NCBI GenBank assembly: GCA_030604345.1
Contig: JAUVWB010000071.1
Coordinates: 1 to 7,290, forward strand
Direction: 5' to 3'
Source: Desulfofustis sp.
GTDB lineage: Bacteria; Desulfobacterota; Desulfobulbia; Desulfobulbales; Desulfocapsaceae
DNA: 7,290 bases
The notes under the pieces were generated by a model. It was not told the DNA's origin and did no database searches. It saw only the letters and a list, made by a program, of their open reading frames with translations. Shown one piece after another: positions 4,846 to 7,290 of the stretch. Position 1 is the stretch's first letter; each line of letters starts with the position of its first letter. The translations under genes were made by a program, and so were the position numbers.

Positions 4846-7290
4846 TCACCAGGACACGGTCAGCCGCAGCAGCACCTGCCTCTCGGGGAGGAAGCGTGGC
4901 TGAGCCGGATCGGTGTCGAGCAGGTGTAGCGATTCGTCAAACAGGTTGTGTATCTCCAGACTGATGGCAGCACGAGGATCGGGTAAACGATAGCCGAGAG
5001 CCAGATCGACCACCCAGAATCGATCGCTGTCGCTGGTGAAGCCGATCTCGGTGGCGCCAAAATCGCCACGCTGGTCGAGATAACTGGCCTCGATGGCTGC
5101 CCGTAGACCGGAGGGATGGAAGAGACGGAGGTGTGGCGTGAGCCGATGGGTCTCCAGTTCTGCGATGCCCTGCGGTCCCTCCCACTGGTCATGGGTAAAC
5201 CGTTCATAGCGATAGGTCAGGCCAAGCGCTGCCCAACGGTACGGAGTCCAGTAGAGGTAAGCGGTGCCGCTGTCTTCCCGCCAGTCGTCTTCCCTCTGAA
5301 CCGGAATTCCGTCGGGGCCGACCGAGGGAAAGGGAACGTTGAGTTGCCGATGATAGAAAGAGAGGCCGCCGGACCAGTCCGGCGACCAGTTCTGATCCAT
5401 GCCGATCCCGTAGGTCCACGCCGAAGTTGCGGCGAAATCGTCGAAGAACTGATTGAAACCGGCCACCTGGGTGGGCTCAATGGTCTGCGCATAGACGAGG
5501 CGCCGCTGCACCGTTTTGAAGACCGCACCGCGCCAGGTGGTTCCGCCCAGAGGCCGGCAGGCAAAGCCCAGTTTCGGGTTCAGCTCTTCACGATCCTTGG
5601 TAGGATCGTCGAGTAGATCTCCACTCAGGCCGATGGTGGCGGTACAAGAGGAAGATAGATCAATGTGTGCGTAGCTGTAAGCGTTCGCGTGGCGCACGGT
5701 GCTATCGGTTTGAGAGAGCACCTGCAGAGGCGGAGCCAGGGAGATTTTTTCCTCCTCGGAAGAGACCAGGTAGCCGGCACCGCTCTGCAGTCGGACCTGC
5801 CGGCTACGGGCAAGGTGCTGCGCTTCGATCATCAGGTTGTCCGTGTCGTTACCTATCTCCATCGACGCGCCGAAGGCCTCGATGCCGCCGGCAGTTCCGT
5901 CGGTGGTACTGGCAATGGCAGTGCCGATCAGGGTCTGGTCGGGGCCAAAGTCGTGCCGGCCGCCAACCCGGAGGCTGGTGATCTCGTCGTCCTGGTCGAG
6001 GGTGGGCAGATAATCATCGGGGTTGAAACGAAGCGTCAGATCGCCGAATGTTTTCTGGCGATAGCGCAGTTCCGCCAGGAGACTGGTCCGAGGAGACAGC
6101 ATGTCCTGAAAAAAGGCATTGAACAGGTCGATCTGTTGGTCGTTGTTGGGACGAAAACCGTTGCTCTGCAGGTGGTATTGACCGACACTGAAGGACATTC
6201 GATTGTTGATGCCGGACAGTGTCACTTCATCGCCGAAGGTTTGGTTATCACCAATCAGTCCACTGGTGGTAGCGGCAAGGCCGTTGCTGAGAAACAGCGG
6301 CGAGAATTCGTGCAGGGAGACGAACCCGGGTCCGACGGCATCGGGTTGCAGCACCGTATCTTCCGCCAGCAGCGGCTGTACCGGGTTGAGATTGAGGGGC
6401 TGGAGCAACTGGGCCTGCAGTAGTTCGCTGACCCGGGCGATTTCGTGTCGCGGCAGGGCGTGATAGCTGTCGGCCAGCAGCCGGTGCGCCGAATGATTGG
6501 CCGGATTGACGGCAACTGACTGCCGGCCGTGGGCGAGCGCCTGTTGTTCAAAACCGAGATCCCGATAGATCCTGCCGAGGCCGGCGCTGCGGGCGGCCAG
6601 GTCGTCGTCCAGCAGCAGCCGGGAGCGATAGACGGCCCGGTTGTCGTTGCGGGCAATGGATTCCTGCAGGTCGTGCAGCGCTTCCACCGGCCGGTTTTCG
6701 GCTTGTTTGCGGAGGGCGTCGTAGAACCACGGGGTGGGGTCGGCCGGATCGAGCTCTTGGGCGACCCGGTATTGCCGCTGAGCGTTTGTGTTTCGCCGTT
6801 CTTCAGCGTAGGCTTTGCCGAGATAGCTGCGCAGTAAAGAACTGCCGGGATCGAGGGCGACTGCCAATTCAAGCGCAGCGCGCCCTTCAGCCAGGGCGCC
6901 CCGGCGGATCAAGGTCAGTCCATAGCCGAGCCGGGCCAGCGGCAGCATCTGGTCGTGGCTGATCGCCTCGCTGAAGGCCTGTGCTGCTGCATCGATTTCC
7001 AATCGGGCCAGATGAATGAAGCCTTGAATGGCTTTGACCAGGCCGGAACGGGGTGCGGCAGCGGAGGCCCGCTCGGCGTTGGCTTTGGCCGCCTCGATGT
7101 GGCCGGTGGCCAGCTGCAATTCGGCCAGCCGGGCGAGAAGCAGTCCGTCGCTGGGCTGGTGATGGGCTGCGTTTTCGAGCACTCGGAGGGCTTGGTCGGT
7201 GTTGAAAGCGGCTTGGTGGGCGTAGGAGAGGGCCAGGGCTGCGGCAGCGGAACGCCGGTCGCTGGCGATGGCCCGCGTGGCCAGCGCAAA
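4846..7290 (-). CDS. TPR / outer-membrane beta-barrel protein, 5' partial
   Basis: The frame stays open to the window edge, so the start is missing; a GTG at 7182 is internal, because the TPR pattern continues upstream of it. 814 residues are visible, counted from the window edge. Residues 1 to about 300 are tetratricopeptide-like helical repeats, clearest at about 134-192 (for example LELAVALDPGSSLLRSYLGK). From about 325 to 814 the sequence alternates as transmembrane beta strands, with a NLFDE motif near the end and a final strand ending in Trp (VLLRLTVSW), as in TonB-dependent receptors. No TonB-receptor plug is visible in this part. The motif PTQVAGFNQFFDD (about 606-618) I recall from a family of large TPR-barrel proteins, some with an N-terminal FecR domain; that end is outside the window. 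It probably sits in the outer membrane with the TPR domain in the periplasm. Substrate and function are unknown. A 73-residue gene follows after 33 bases. Confidence 0.82.
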   Translation of the reverse strand, partial: FALATRAIASDRRSAAAALALSYAHQAAFNTDQALRVLENAAHHQPSDGLLLARLAELQLATGHIEAAKANAERASAAAPRSGLVKAIQGFIHLARLEIDAAAQAFSEAISHDQMLPLARLGYGLTLIRRGALAEGRAALELAVALDPGSSLLRSYLGKAYAEERRNTNAQRQYRVAQELDPADPTPWFYDALRKQAENRPVEALHDLQESIARNDNRAVYRSRLLLDDDLAARSAGLGRIYRDLGFEQQALAHGRQSVAVNPANHSAHRLLADSYHALPRHEIARVSELLQAQLLQPLNLNPVQPLLAEDTVLQPDAVGPGFVSLHEFSPLFLSNGLAATTSGLIGDNQTFGDEVTLSGINNRMSFSVGQYHLQSNGFRPNNDQQIDLFNAFFQDMLSPRTSLLAELRYRQKTFGDLTLRFNPDDYLPTLDQDDEITSLRVGGRHDFGPDQTLIGTAIASTTDGTAGGIEAFGASMEIGNDTDNLMIEAQHLARSRQVRLQSGAGYLVSSEEEKISLAPPLQVLSQTDSTVRHANAYSYAHIDLSSSCTATIGLSGDLLDDPTKDREELNPKLGFACRPLGGTTWRGAVFKTVQRRLVYAQTIEPTQVAGFNQFFDDFAATSAWTYGIGMDQNWSPDWSGGLSFYHRQLNVPFPSVGPDGIPVQREDDWREDSGTAYLYWTPYRWAALGLTYRYERFTHDQWEGPQGIAELETHRLTPHLRLFHPSGLRAAIEASYLDQRGDFGATEIGFTSDSDRFWVVDLALGYRLPDPRAAISLEIHNLFDESLHLLDTDPAQPRFLPERQVLLRLTVSW

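Noticed and set aside
5665..6423. Plus-strand open frame of 252 codons opposite the barrel gene
   Set aside because: It is antisense to a clear beta-barrel coding region and arises from the GC-rich codon pattern; the product is low-complexity in character with no recognisable domain.
7180..7182. GTG as the start of the TPR-barrel gene
   Set aside because: The frame continues open to the window edge with TPR-like sequence, no Shine-Dalgarno precedes the GTG, and starting there would leave no signal peptide for an outer-membrane protein.

Overview
The window (about 7.3 kb, GC-rich coding sequence with AT-richer spacers) looks like chromosomal DNA of a Gram-negative bacterium. A TonB-receptor-like outer-membrane barrel, a sigma-54 activator and a CHASE2 cyclase together suggest a proteobacterial or Desulfobacterota (delta-proteobacterial) host; the exact lineage is a guess. 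No rRNA, tRNA, CRISPR array or insertion sequence was recognised.

Layout, left to right. Positions 1-175 hold no convincing gene, but contain a perfect 10-bp inverted repeat and a run of ten C. A small minus-strand gene (176-370) encodes a 64-residue single-pass membrane protein. The 384-base divergent spacer (371-754) is rich in signals: a good sigma-54 (-24/-12) promoter pointing left at the small gene, a strong stem-loop in its predicted leader, several inverted repeats upstream of that promoter at enhancer distance, and a sigma-70-like promoter pointing right whose -10 box lies inside a palindrome. On the plus strand follow a GAF / AAA+ / Fis-type sigma-54 activator (755-2311) and, 17 bases later, a CHASE2 adenylate/guanylate cyclase (2329-4554), almost certainly one operon. 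Convergent to these, on the minus strand, lie the 3' part of a large TPR / outer-membrane beta-barrel gene (4846 to beyond 7290) and, 33 bases after its stop, a 73-residue protein with two C-terminal cysteines (4591-4812), ending in a likely terminator.

Working model (inference). The locus looks like a self-contained envelope sensing and signalling module: an outer-membrane TPR-barrel protein, a cyclase with a periplasmic CHASE2 sensor, a GAF-domain activator that could read a small molecule (possibly the cyclic nucleotide), and a sigma-54-dependent small membrane protein as a direct target. From memory of the families, barrels of this type often occur beside CHASE2 cyclases and FecR-domain proteins, but the function of the set is not established. 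The barrel gene's start and promoter lie outside the window, so whether the activator also controls it cannot be seen here.
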